A stretch of DNA of 8,486 nt from Saprospiraceae bacterium (GTDB taxonomy: Bacteria > Bacteroidota > Bacteroidia > Chitinophagales > Saprospiraceae). Below the pieces are notes generated by a model, which saw only the letters and a program-made list of their open reading frames with translations, made no database searches and had not been told where the DNA came from. Where the stretch lies: NCBI GenBank assembly GCA_015494245.1, contig WGBN01000039.1, positions 1 through 8,486 of the forward strand. The letters are read 5' to 3'. This document shows, one piece after another, positions 1-6,180 of the stretch (the first letter of the stretch is position 1; each line of letters opens with the position of its first letter). The translations under genes were made by a program, and so were the position numbers.

Positions 1-465
1 ACCATAGACAAAGGGCGCCTCGATGGCATTGAGCAGGATATGGGCGTCATCTCCGCACGTGGTCCGGTAGGCGTGGTGCGGGCCGTTAGCGACCACTATG
101 CCCTGGTGATGTCTTTGCTGCATCAACAAAGCCGCATTAGCGCCCGCTTGAAAAACAGCGGCTATTTCGGCAGCTTGCGCTGGGGATATTCCCACAACCC
201 CAAAAAAATGTTTTTGGCTGACATCCCCAGGCACGCCCCCCTGAGTGTGGGCGATACCGTGCTCACCAGTGGTTATTCGGATATTTTCCCCAAAGGCATG
301 ACCATAGGCGTGGTAGATACTTTTTGGGTGCCCTCAGCCAGCGATTTTTACGAAATTGAACTCACCTTATTCCCCGATATCGCACGCCTGTATCAAGTGT
401 ATGTACTGGATAAACACCAGGTGGAAGAAAAAAAACACTTAGAAGAACAAGGGCAACATGAGTAG
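1..465 (+). CDS. mreC: Rod shape-determining protein MreC, C-terminal part (5' end outside window)
   Basis: The frame is open from the first base, so the gene starts upstream and 154 C-terminal residues are visible. MreC is a bitopic membrane protein whose periplasmic beta-barrel domain links the MreB cytoskeleton to MreD, RodA and PBP2. The fragment shows the conserved periplasmic core: KGRLDGIEQDMGVI, then RGPVGVV, a segment like SLLHQQSRISARLKNSGYFG, and GDTVLTSGYSDIFPKGMTIG. The N-terminal membrane anchor and coiled coil lie before the window. The tail is charged (VEEKKHLEEQGQHE). The last 8 nt overlap mreD, which suggests translational coupling. An ATG at nt 40 exists but is internal, because conserved MreC sequence runs upstream of it. 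Identification is firm; the total length cannot be known from here. Confidence 0.95.
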   Translation, partial: TIDKGRLDGIEQDMGVISARGPVGVVRAVSDHYALVMSLLHQQSRISARLKNSGYFGSLRWGYSHNPKKMFLADIPRHAPLSVGDTVLTSGYSDIFPKGMTIGVVDTFWVPSASDFYEIELTLFPDIARLYQVYVLDKHQVEEKKHLEEQGQHE

Positions 466-976
466 AGACCTTCTGAAATACGGGCTGTGGTTTGTGCTGC
501 TCTTTTTGCTGCAGGTGTTCTTGTTCAGAGAAATAGAACGGCAACTGGGATGGGATTATGTGCAGTTTTTCATTTATCCGCTTTTCATTTTGTGGCTGCC
601 CCTGCGCGTGCACGAAGCCCTGGTCATTTTCCTGGGTTTTTTGCTGGGCTTGTTGATAGACCTGGTCTATAACTCTCCCGGCGTTCATGCTTCCGCTTTG
701 ACGGCTATGGCCTTTTTTCGCCCCTTTGTTTTGAATTGGCTGCAGCCCCGCGAAGGGTACAACGTCAACATGAGCCCGACTTTGTGGCAGTACGGCTTAA
801 ATTGGTTTTTGAAATACATTTCCATACTGTTGTTTTTGCATATCCTGATTTACAACATAAGTAGCTTTTTTACATTCTATTATTGGAAGGACATCCTTTT
901 GCACACGCTGTGGAGCTTTGTGGCTTCCCTGATTTGTATATGGGTTTTTAACTTGCTTTTTAGTTCCCGGAGGTGA
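458..976 (+). CDS. mreD: Rod shape-determining membrane protein MreD
   Basis: This 172-residue, very hydrophobic protein is an integral inner-membrane component of the Rod elongation complex. Hydrophobic segments lie at about residues 7-24, 33-49, 53-70, 80-95, 117-138 and 146-168, giving five or six membrane spans. The stretch DLVYNSPGVHASALTAMAFF at about 68-87 is typical of MreD in Bacteroidota. The start chosen is the ATG at 458, inside the end of mreC, with a weak purine stretch (AAGGG) before it. The length fits the family. MreD is poorly conserved generally, so the position between mreC and mrdA adds much to the call. Its final codons contain the SD site of mrdA. Confidence 0.93.
   Translation: MSRDLLKYGLWFVLLFLLQVFLFREIERQLGWDYVQFFIYPLFILWLPLRVHEALVIFLGFLLGLLIDLVYNSPGVHASALTAMAFFRPFVLNWLQPREGYNVNMSPTLWQYGLNWFLKYISILLFLHILIYNISSFFTFYYWKDILLHTLWSFVASLICIWVFNLLFSSRR
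969..973 (+). promoter_or_regulatory. Strong Shine-Dalgarno site for mrdA
   Basis: GGAGG lies 7 nt before the ATG at 981, inside the final codons of mreD (stop at 974-976). It is the clearest SD in the window; mreD and folA have at best weak ones, and rplM, rpsI, rpsB, tsf, pyrH and the permease show none. It supports the 981 start for PBP2 and may let mrdA be translated partly independently of mreD. Confidence 0.75.
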
Positions 977-980
977 GGAT

Positions 981-2816
981 ATGAAAGAACAATTGGCGCA
1001 GCGCAGCCTTTATGTAAGGATCTTTTTTATCCTGGCAACGAGCTTGTTGTTGTGGAAGGCCTTTTCCCTGCAGGTCCTCGACAGAAGTTTTCAACGCCAG
1101 GCAGAAGCCACGGTGATGGACAGGCAGGTGCTCTATCCCTCACGGGGTCTGATTTACGACAGACACGGAAACCTGCTCACCTACAACAAACCGGTCTATG
1201 ACATCTGGGTGGTTTACAATTTGGTGGACCCCGGCATGGATACGGCCCTTTTCTGCCGCTTGTTGCACATGGACAAAAAGGAATTCAAACAACGGCTGAA
1301 CAAGGATTGGAGCAGTGTGCGCTATAGCAAGCGCAAACCCTTTATCTTTTTATCTACGGTGTCGCCCGAAGATTATGCCCGTTTTCAGGAGCATTTGTAC
1401 GAGTTTCCGGGCTTTTATGCCCAGCGTCGCAGTGTGCGGGCACATCCGCATAGTGTGGCAGCGCATGTGCTCGGCTACATTCGGGAAGTCAGCGAAAGAG
1501 ATATTGAAAAGAGCAAAGGCTTTTATCAGCCAGGCGACTACATCGGGGCCAGCGGCTTGGAAAAATACTACGAGCAGGAGTTGAGAGGTGTGAAAGGTGC
1601 TCGCTACCTGCTCAAGGATAACCTCGGCAACGTCATCGGCAGCTATCAGGATGGCCGCCTGGATTCGGCAGCTGTTTTGGGTTTCAACATTATCTCTTCA
1701 CTGGATTTGGACTTACAGACGTATGCCGAACAACTGATGGAAGGAAAAACCGGCGCTGTGGTGGCCATTGAGCCGTCGAGCGGAGAAGTGCTGGCGCTGG
1801 TCAGCAAGCCCGATTACGATCCCAACCTGATGACCATCAGCAGGGGGCGGGGCGAGATTGTGAAGGCCTTGAGCTCAGATCCCAGGCAGCCTTTTTTTAA
1901 CAGAGCCACCATGGCGGAGTATCCCCCCGGCTCGGTTTTTAAAACCCTGGTGGGGCTTGTAGCCCTTCAGGAAGATGTGATAGACCCCGATGCCTATCAC
2001 CATTGCCCGGGTTATTACTCGTACAACAATTTTACCTGGGGCTGTCGCTCGCACCCGCCAATCTATAGCTTGGCAAATGCCATACAGTACTCCTGCAACT
2101 CTTATTTTTTTCAGACATTCCGCAACATTGTGGACAAGTACGGCTTCAATCATCCTGAAAGGGGGCTGGATACCTTTGCGGCCTATATGCATCGCTTTGG
2201 CCTGGGAGCACCTCTGGGCATTGACTTGCCGGGCGAGCAGGGCGGGAATATCCCCGATTCCAAATACTTTAACAAGCTCTATCCGAAAGAGCGGGGAGGC
2301 TGGCGCTCGCCGACCATCATTTCCCTCGGCATCGGGCAGGGCGAGAACCTCCTGACAACTCTGCAGATGGCCAACATCGCCGCTGCCATTGGCAACCGGG
2401 GCTATTACTACAGGCCCCATTTGGCGAAAGCCTTTGTAAAAGACGATAAAGTGATCCCCATTTCCGTCGGCCCACCCCGTCAGACCGGTGTGGATACGAC
2501 TTGGTTTCCCTATGTCATTCAGGGCATGCGGGATGTGGTTACAGCCGGCACGGGGCGCCGGGCTTTTTTGCCCGATATCGAAGTGGCCGGCAAGACGGGT
2601 ACGGTGCAAAATCCACACGGGCCTGACCACGCTACGTTTATAGCCTTTGCCCCCATGGACAAGCCGCGCATTGCCTTGGCGGTCTATGTCGAGCAGGGTG
2701 GGCACTCTTCTTTTGCTGCCGCCATTGCGGGTTTGTTGATCGAAAAATACCTGAAGGGAGACATCTCCCCTCAGCGAAAGTATATGGAAAACTACGTCTT
2801 GAATACAAAGCTATGA
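981..2816 (+). CDS. mrdA: Penicillin-binding protein 2 (peptidoglycan D,D-transpeptidase of the elongasome)
   Basis: This 611-residue class B PBP cross-links peptidoglycan during lateral wall growth, with its catalytic domain in the periplasm. A short cytoplasmic N-terminus is followed by one membrane anchor at about residues 12-32. The dimerisation/pedestal region starts at PSRGLIYDRHGNLL (53-66) and includes HVLGYIREVS (162-171) and GASGLEKYYE (189-198). All three transpeptidase motifs are present: SVFK with catalytic Ser318 and Lys321, SCN at 371-373, and KTG at 538-540 in AGKTGTVQ. Length is normal for PBP2 and no truncation is seen. The ATG at 981 is fixed by the SD at 969-973 and lies 4 nt after the mreD stop. 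PBP2 needs the glycosyltransferase RodA as partner. rodA is not the next gene here; mrdA instead overlaps folA by 4 nt. Confidence 0.97.
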   Translation: MKEQLAQRSLYVRIFFILATSLLLWKAFSLQVLDRSFQRQAEATVMDRQVLYPSRGLIYDRHGNLLTYNKPVYDIWVVYNLVDPGMDTALFCRLLHMDKKEFKQRLNKDWSSVRYSKRKPFIFLSTVSPEDYARFQEHLYEFPGFYAQRRSVRAHPHSVAAHVLGYIREVSERDIEKSKGFYQPGDYIGASGLEKYYEQELRGVKGARYLLKDNLGNVIGSYQDGRLDSAAVLGFNIISSLDLDLQTYAEQLMEGKTGAVVAIEPSSGEVLALVSKPDYDPNLMTISRGRGEIVKALSSDPRQPFFNRATMAEYPPGSVFKTLVGLVALQEDVIDPDAYHHCPGYYSYNNFTWGCRSHPPIYSLANAIQYSCNSYFFQTFRNIVDKYGFNHPERGLDTFAAYMHRFGLGAPLGIDLPGEQGGNIPDSKYFNKLYPKERGGWRSPTIISLGIGQGENLLTTLQMANIAAAIGNRGYYYRPHLAKAFVKDDKVIPISVGPPRQTGVDTTWFPYVIQGMRDVVTAGTGRRAFLPDIEVAGKTGTVQNPHGPDHATFIAFAPMDKPRIALAVYVEQGGHSSFAAAIAGLLIEKYLKGDISPQRKYMENYVLNTKL

Positions 2817-3334
2817 TTGTCAGTGCCATTGTTGCAGTATCCGAAAACGGCGTGATTGGCCGTGGGGGTCAAATTCCCTGGCGCTTGTCGGGTGATTTGC
2901 GTTTTTTTAAGCGCACGACGCTTTATCACCACATCCTCATGGGGCGCCGGAGTTTTGAGTCCATCGGCCGGCCATTGCCGAAGCGGCACAATTGCATTGT
3001 CAGTCGCAACCCCCTTTACACGGCGCCGGAGTCCTGCCTGCTCTACCGCGATATCGAAGAGGCTTTGCATCACATTCACCAACGCGGAGAGACCGAGGCC
3101 TTTATTATAGGTGGCGGGGAGATTTACCGGCAGAGCATGCCGCTTTGGGATCGCTTGTACCTCACGCGCGTGCATGCCGAGCTTGAAGGCGATGTTTTTT
3201 TCCCGCCGGTGGATTGGGAGGCGTGGAAGTTGGTCTCTTCCGAGCGTCATGAAGCCGATGAGAAGAATGAGTATCCCTATACTTTTGAGTGCTATGAGCG
3301 CGAGCGTCCTGATCGTTTGCCTTTCGGCAAATGA
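2813..3334 (+). CDS. folA: Dihydrofolate reductase
   Basis: This enzyme reduces 7,8-dihydrofolate to tetrahydrofolate with NADPH in the cytoplasm, supplying cofactor for thymidylate, purine and methionine synthesis. At 173 residues it fits chromosomal DHFR. Visible motifs are NGVIGRGGQIPW (12-23), with Trp23 and the catalytic acid Asp28 in WRLSGDLRFF; GRRSFESIGRPLP (44-56), the cofactor-binding loop; FIIGGGEIY (97-105); and LYLTRVHAE, with Thr118 equivalent to the conserved substrate-pocket threonine. The residue after the W-x-L step is Ser rather than the common Pro, which is tolerated in the family. Its ATG overlaps the mrdA stop (ATGA, 2813-2816) with no SD, so translation probably depends on re-initiation after mrdA. 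It is the last gene of this run. Placement in a cell-wall operon is unusual; I infer co-expression, not a role in wall synthesis. Confidence 0.97.
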   Translation: MIVSAIVAVSENGVIGRGGQIPWRLSGDLRFFKRTTLYHHILMGRRSFESIGRPLPKRHNCIVSRNPLYTAPESCLLYRDIEEALHHIHQRGETEAFIIGGGEIYRQSMPLWDRLYLTRVHAELEGDVFFPPVDWEAWKLVSSERHEADEKNEYPYTFECYERERPDRLPFGK

Positions 3335-3387
3335 GCCTGCCGGAAGCAGTTGCTGAGGGCTCCGTGAACAATCCCTTTTTCTGTATG

Positions 3388-3424
3388 TTGATAATTTTTG
3401 GGCGATTTTTTGCCTGATTATCAA
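3388..3424. repeat. 8+8 nt inverted repeat between folA and the rplM promoter
   Basis: TTGATAAT (3388-3395) is perfectly complementary to ATTATCAA (3417-3424). Within the 21-nt spacer, GGC (3401-3403) can pair with GCC (3412-3414), extended by a G-T pair. It sits 39 nt upstream of the -33 box of the rplM promoter. No T-run follows the 3' arm, so it is not a standard intrinsic terminator. It could be a regulator-binding site, a folA mRNA 3' hairpin, or chance; function is unknown. Confidence 0.45.
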
Positions 3425-3463
3425 GGAGTTATGAAAGGGGGCGCAAATTTTTTTCTCAAAAAG

Positions 3464-3496
3464 TTTGGTTTGGAAGGCATAAAAGCCGTACCTTTG
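3464..3496 (+). promoter_or_regulatory. Bacteroidota-type promoter of the rplM-rpsI-rpsB-tsf cluster
   Basis: TTTG at 3464-3467 and TACCTTTG at 3489-3496 are separated by 21 nt. The second box is a perfect match to TAnnTTTG, the -7 element used by the primary sigma factor of Bacteroidota. Immediately upstream, 3445-3462 holds an A-T-rich stretch (AAATTTTTTT, then AAAAA) that could act like an UP element, as expected for a ribosomal protein promoter. Transcription should start near 3500-3503, giving a leader of about 100 nt. A second TTTG at 3469 would leave only 16 nt of spacing and fits less well. Confidence 0.7.
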
Positions 3497-3499
3497 CGC

Positions 3500-3604
3500 G
3501 GCATTTGGGTGAGCCTGCCTGAGGCGGGTGTTTTCCGGTGCAGCTAAGGAGTTGAGCGGGTAAAACCCATTGGCTCTGCGTTTTAAACTAAAAACTATAC
3601 GATA
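3500..3604 (+). promoter_or_regulatory. Structured 5' leader of rplM (candidate r-protein autoregulatory element)
   Basis: Between the predicted transcription start and the rplM GTG, the RNA can form two hairpins. The first pairs CCTGCC (3514-3519) with GGCGGG (3523-3528) around a TGA loop. The second pairs GAGC (3554-3557) with GCTC (3573-3576) and GGGT (3558-3561) with ACCC (3565-3568), loop AAA, with a 4-nt bulge at 3569-3572. GCAG (3540-3543) can alternatively pair with CTGC (3576-3579), competing for one base of the second stem. The last 25 nt before the start are A/T-rich and probably single-stranded, with no SD. Leaders of r-protein operons often bind one of the encoded proteins; L13 is a candidate here by inference only. 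I cannot assign it to a named RNA family. Confidence 0.45.
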
Positions 3605-4048
3605 GTGGATACCTTGAGTTACAAGACGCGTTCGACGAAGCGTGAAGAAGTTGAGCGCAAATGGTACATCATAGACGCTGAGGGTGAGATAGTCGGGCGT
3701 TTGTGTTCCCGCATTGCGCACGTTTTGCGCGGTAAGCACAAGCCTTCTTATACGCCTCATGTTGACTGTGGCGATTACGTCATTGTGATCAATGCCGATA
3801 AGGTTCGTTTTTCGGGCCTGAAGATGGATCAGAAGGAATATGTGCGCTATACGGGCTATCCGGGTGGTCAGCGCAAGGCGACTCCCCGCGATTTGCTGGC
3901 AAAGAAGCCTGAAGCCATTATTGAGAATGCCGTAAAGGGCATGCTGCCCAAGAATCGCCTGGGGCGCAGGATGTTCCAGAAGTTGTTTGTTTATGCAGGG
4001 GAGGAGCATCCTCATGCAGCACAAAAACCAGAACCCTTTAACTTTTGA
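3605..4048 (+). CDS. rplM: 50S ribosomal protein L13
   Basis: This 147-residue protein is an early-assembling component of the large subunit that binds 23S rRNA. Conserved segments are HVDCGDYVIVINADKV (52-67), YTGYPGGQR (82-90), VKGMLPKNRLGR (110-121) and VYAGEEHPHAAQ (129-140). The start is taken as the GTG at 3605 because it yields MDTLSYKT, the N-terminus typical of Bacteroidota L13; no ATG gives a better alignment. No SD is visible, and the upstream bases are A/T-rich. It is the first gene after the promoter at 3464-3496 and is followed by rpsI 14 nt downstream, the standard L13-S9 pair. The length is normal. Confidence 0.97.
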   Translation: MDTLSYKTRSTKREEVERKWYIIDAEGEIVGRLCSRIAHVLRGKHKPSYTPHVDCGDYVIVINADKVRFSGLKMDQKEYVRYTGYPGGQRKATPRDLLAKKPEAIIENAVKGMLPKNRLGRRMFQKLFVYAGEEHPHAAQKPEPFNF

Positions 4049-4059
4049 AACAAGTTTCA
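4046..4059 (+). repeat. Small inverted repeat at the rplM stop / rpsI start junction
   Basis: TGAAA (4046-4050, containing the rplM stop codon) pairs with TTTCA (4055-4059) around CAAG. It fills most of the 14-nt gap and ends 3 nt before the rpsI ATG. It is weak (five pairs, mostly A-T), and a role in coupling L13 and S9 translation is only a possibility. Confidence 0.3.
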
Positions 4060-4062
4060 CCT

Positions 4063-4452
4063 ATGGATAAGATCAATGTGATAGGTCGGCGTAAAGCAGC
4101 AGTTGCCCGTTTGTATATGGACAAAGGGGAGGGCAACATTTTAATCAACGGTCGTCCTTACGAAGAGTACTTCAACCAGCGCCATATTCGCCAAAACATC
4201 ATGGCCCCTTTTCAAGTCGTAGAATTGGACAACAAGCTGTACGACATCAAGGTCAATGTGAAGGGAGGTGGCTTTAAGGGTCAGGCCGAGGCCGTTCGGC
4301 TGGCGATTGCCCGCGCTTTGGTAGCGCTGAATGAAGAGTACCGGCCGGCTTTGAAGGCCCACAAATTTCTTACCCGCGATGCCCGTGTGGTTGAGCGCAA
4401 GAAATACGGTAAGCCCAAGGCACGCAAGAGCTTCCAGTTCTCTAAGCGTTAA
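4063..4452 (+). CDS. rpsI: 30S ribosomal protein S9
   Basis: This 129-residue small-subunit protein has a C-terminal tail that reaches the P-site tRNA. Conserved features are NVIGRRKAAVARLY (5-18), GGGFKGQAEAVRLAIARAL (68-86), TRDARVVERKK (104-114) and the basic tail KPKARKSFQFSKR ending in the near-universal FSKR. The ATG at 4063 is chosen over an in-frame TTG at 4045, which overlaps the rplM stop. The ATG gives the normal length and places the GRRK motif about eight residues from the start, as usual in S9. No SD is present. It lies downstream of rplM in the usual order, and no terminator is visible in the 50-nt gap to rpsB. Confidence 0.97.
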   Translation: MDKINVIGRRKAAVARLYMDKGEGNILINGRPYEEYFNQRHIRQNIMAPFQVVELDNKLYDIKVNVKGGGFKGQAEAVRLAIARALVALNEEYRPALKAHKFLTRDARVVERKKYGKPKARKSFQFSKR

Positions 4453-4502
4453 CACCTGGCCGATTGATTTTTGTTTGAATAACCTTACAACAACGCATAG
4501 AT

Positions 4503-5237
4503 ATGCAAGTTCCAAGCTATAAAGAACTCCTCGAGGCCGGTGTACACTTTGGCCACCTGAAGAAGAAATGGAACCCGAAGATGGCTCCCTACATCTTTGC
4601 CGAGCGCAAAGGCATTCATATTGTTGATTTGAATAAAACCCGTGAATGCCTGGAAGAAGCCGGTAAGATGGCCAAAGGCCTGGCTAAGTCGGGAAAGAAG
4701 ATTCTCTTTGTCGCTACGAAGAAGCAAGCTCGCGATATCGTTTCTGAGGCAGCCCGCTCTGTAGGCATGCCTTATGTGACGGATCGTTGGCTGGGTGGTA
4801 TGCTTACCAATTTTAGCACCATCCACCGCTCCATCAAGAAAATGCGCAGGATTGACAAAATGCTCCAGGAAGGAGAAGCCCTGAGCATGACCAAGAAGGA
4901 GCGTCTGAAACTTTCTCGCGAACGCGCCAAGTTGGAAAAAGTGCTGGGCGGTATTGCCAACATGACCCGCCTGCCGGCTGCGATTTTTATCGTGGACATC
5001 GTGCATGAGCACATCGCTTTGAGCGAGGCCGATAAGTTGGGTTTGATGACCATCGCCATGGTGGATACGAATGCCGATCCCAATAAGGTGGATTACCCCA
5101 TTCCTTCCAATGACGATGCTACCAAGTCCATTCGCATCATTACCAACTTCCTGGTGGAATCCATCAAGGAAGGTTTGGCAGAGCGCGAGAAACACAAAGC
5201 CGAAAAGGAAGCCGAAACCGGCGCCCCGGCTGAGTAA
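4503..5237 (+). CDS. rpsB: 30S ribosomal protein S2
   Basis: This 244-residue S2 binds 16S rRNA at the head-body junction and is among the last proteins added to the small subunit. Typical segments are LLEAGVHFGHLKKKWNPKM (9-27), IHIVDLNKT (38-46), DRWLGGMLTNFSTI (94-107) and VDTNADPNKVDYPIPSNDDA (187-206). A charged helical stretch at about 108-150 corresponds to the family's protruding coiled coil. The C-terminus is a short acidic/alanine tail, which varies in length among bacteria. The ATG at 4503 gives the canonical N-terminus. The upstream 50 nt are A/T-rich with no SD, and I find no convincing TAnnTTTG box there, so read-through from the rplM promoter is most likely. tsf follows after 34 nt. 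Confidence 0.97.
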   Translation: MQVPSYKELLEAGVHFGHLKKKWNPKMAPYIFAERKGIHIVDLNKTRECLEEAGKMAKGLAKSGKKILFVATKKQARDIVSEAARSVGMPYVTDRWLGGMLTNFSTIHRSIKKMRRIDKMLQEGEALSMTKKERLKLSRERAKLEKVLGGIANMTRLPAAIFIVDIVHEHIALSEADKLGLMTIAMVDTNADPNKVDYPIPSNDDATKSIRIITNFLVESIKEGLAEREKHKAEKEAETGAPAE

Positions 5238-5271
5238 ACACAACACTTTAATCAACAACTGGAAACAACAA

Positions 5272-6108
5272 ATGAGCACAATCACTGCTTCTGACGTTAA
5301 GAAACTGCGCGAAATGACCGGCGCAGGCATGATGGATTGCAAAAAGGCCCTCGCTGAGGCCGGTGGCGATTTTGATGAAGCCGTAGCTATTTTGCGCAAA
5401 AAAGGACAAAAGCTTTCTGCCAAGCGTGCAGGCCGTGAAGCCAAAGAAGGCGTAGTCCTGGCCAAAGTTACGGATGATAAGACCAAGGGCGTTATTGTGA
5501 AGTTGAGCTGCGAAACGGATTTCGTTGCCAAGACAGACTCTTTCATCGCCCTGGCTGATAAAATAGGTGATATCGCCTTGCAAAACTTCCCGAACAGCTT
5601 GGAGGATTTGCTGAATTTGCCTTTTGAAGACGGCCTGACTGTCGGAGATAAAATTACCGAGCAGGTAGGCGTGATTGGAGAAAAGATCGAGTTGGCCGGC
5701 TACGAAAAACTGGAAGCTCCGATGGTCGCTCCTTACATTCACATGGGCAACAAGGCCGGCGTATTGGTTGGCCTGAGTGTGGCTGATGAAGAATACTTTG
5801 AGCCGGGCCGTGGTGTAGCCATGCAGGTAGCCGCTATGCGCCCCATCGCTGTGGATGAAGAGGGCGTGGATGCTTCTGTGATTGAGAAAGAGCTTGAGAT
5901 CGGTATGGAGCAAGCCCGCCAGGAGGGCAAGCCCGAGCAAATGCTGGAGCGTATCGCTCAAGGCAAACTGAAAAAATTCCTCAAGGAGAATACCCTGCTC
6001 AATCAGGAGTTTGTGAGAGGTGAGGGTAAACAAACCGTGGGAGCTTATCTCAAAGCACTCAACGGCGATTTGACCGTTACCGATTTCAAACACGTCGAAT
6101 TGGGCTGA
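5272..6108 (+). CDS. tsf: Translation elongation factor Ts
   Basis: EF-Ts is the cytoplasmic nucleotide exchange factor that releases GDP from EF-Tu. The 278-residue product begins MSTITASDVKKLREMTGAGMMDCKKAL, the N-terminal UBA-like helical domain, and carries the catalytic TDFVAK motif at 82-87 (Asp83 and Phe84 insert near the EF-Tu nucleotide site). Two core subdomains follow, with HMGNKAGVLVGL and VAMQVAAM in the second half. The frame is open upstream to at least 5071, but the ATG at 5272 gives the canonical N-terminus and avoids overlapping rpsB. Upstream sequence is A-rich (AAACAACAA) with no SD. The gene follows rpsB as in most bacteria and is closed by the terminator at 6111-6146. 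Confidence 0.97.
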   Translation: MSTITASDVKKLREMTGAGMMDCKKALAEAGGDFDEAVAILRKKGQKLSAKRAGREAKEGVVLAKVTDDKTKGVIVKLSCETDFVAKTDSFIALADKIGDIALQNFPNSLEDLLNLPFEDGLTVGDKITEQVGVIGEKIELAGYEKLEAPMVAPYIHMGNKAGVLVGLSVADEEYFEPGRGVAMQVAAMRPIAVDEEGVDASVIEKELEIGMEQARQEGKPEQMLERIAQGKLKKFLKENTLLNQEFVRGEGKQTVGAYLKALNGDLTVTDFKHVELG

Positions 6109-6110
6109 TC

Positions 6111-6146
6111 AAAAAAAGCGAATGCATTTGCATTCGCTTTTTTTTT
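6111..6146 (+). terminator. Intrinsic terminator after tsf
   Basis: Stem GCGAATGC (6118-6125) pairs perfectly with GCATTCGC (6130-6137) around ATTT. It is extended by seven A-T pairs (A-run 6111-6117 with T-run from 6138), and nine T's end at 6146. It starts 2 nt after the tsf stop. The A-run on the 5' side means it could also terminate on the minus strand. It closes the ribosomal cluster. Confidence 0.93.
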
Positions 6147-6175
6147 GTCTTTTTCAAAGCAATGACCTATCTTTG
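6144..6175 (+). promoter_or_regulatory. pyrH promoter, overlapping the tsf terminator and abutting the start codon
   Basis: TTTG at 6144-6147 (-33) and TATCTTTG at 6168-6175 (-7, perfect TAnnTTTG) are spaced by 20 nt, the ideal Bacteroidota arrangement. The -33 box uses the last three T's of the terminator. The -7 box ends 5 nt before the pyrH ATG, so the expected transcription start (about 4-8 nt after the box) falls at or within a base or two of the ATG, giving a leaderless or nearly leaderless transcript. Confidence 0.72.
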
Positions 6176-6180
6176 ATTTC

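Noticed and set aside
1875..2705. Long minus-strand open frame inside mrdA (also one at 2792-4060 across folA and rplM, and several opposite rpsB and tsf)
   Set aside because: These are antisense shadows of well-identified genes with no family resemblance or start signals.
3333..3380. Terminator after folA: GAGCC (3333-3337) with GGCTC (3358-3362) and a later T5
   Set aside because: The stem is only 5 bp, the loop is long, and the T-run lies 13 nt past the stem, too far for a standard intrinsic terminator.
3431..3547. Possible 38-codon gene (ATG at 3431, TAA at 3545-3547) preceded by AAGGAG
   Set aside because: It runs straight through the -33 and -7 boxes and the leader of rplM, the SD-like site is only 2 nt from the ATG, and the peptide resembles nothing I recognise. 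A promoter is the simpler reading.
4045..4062. TTG at 4045 as start of rpsI, giving six extra residues
   Set aside because: The ATG at 4063 gives the usual S9 N-terminus and length; the TTG overlaps the rplM stop and has no supporting signal.
5071..5271. Upstream extension of the tsf frame
   Set aside because: It overlaps the end of rpsB in another frame and adds residues unrelated to EF-Ts; MSTITASDVKK at 5272 is the canonical start.
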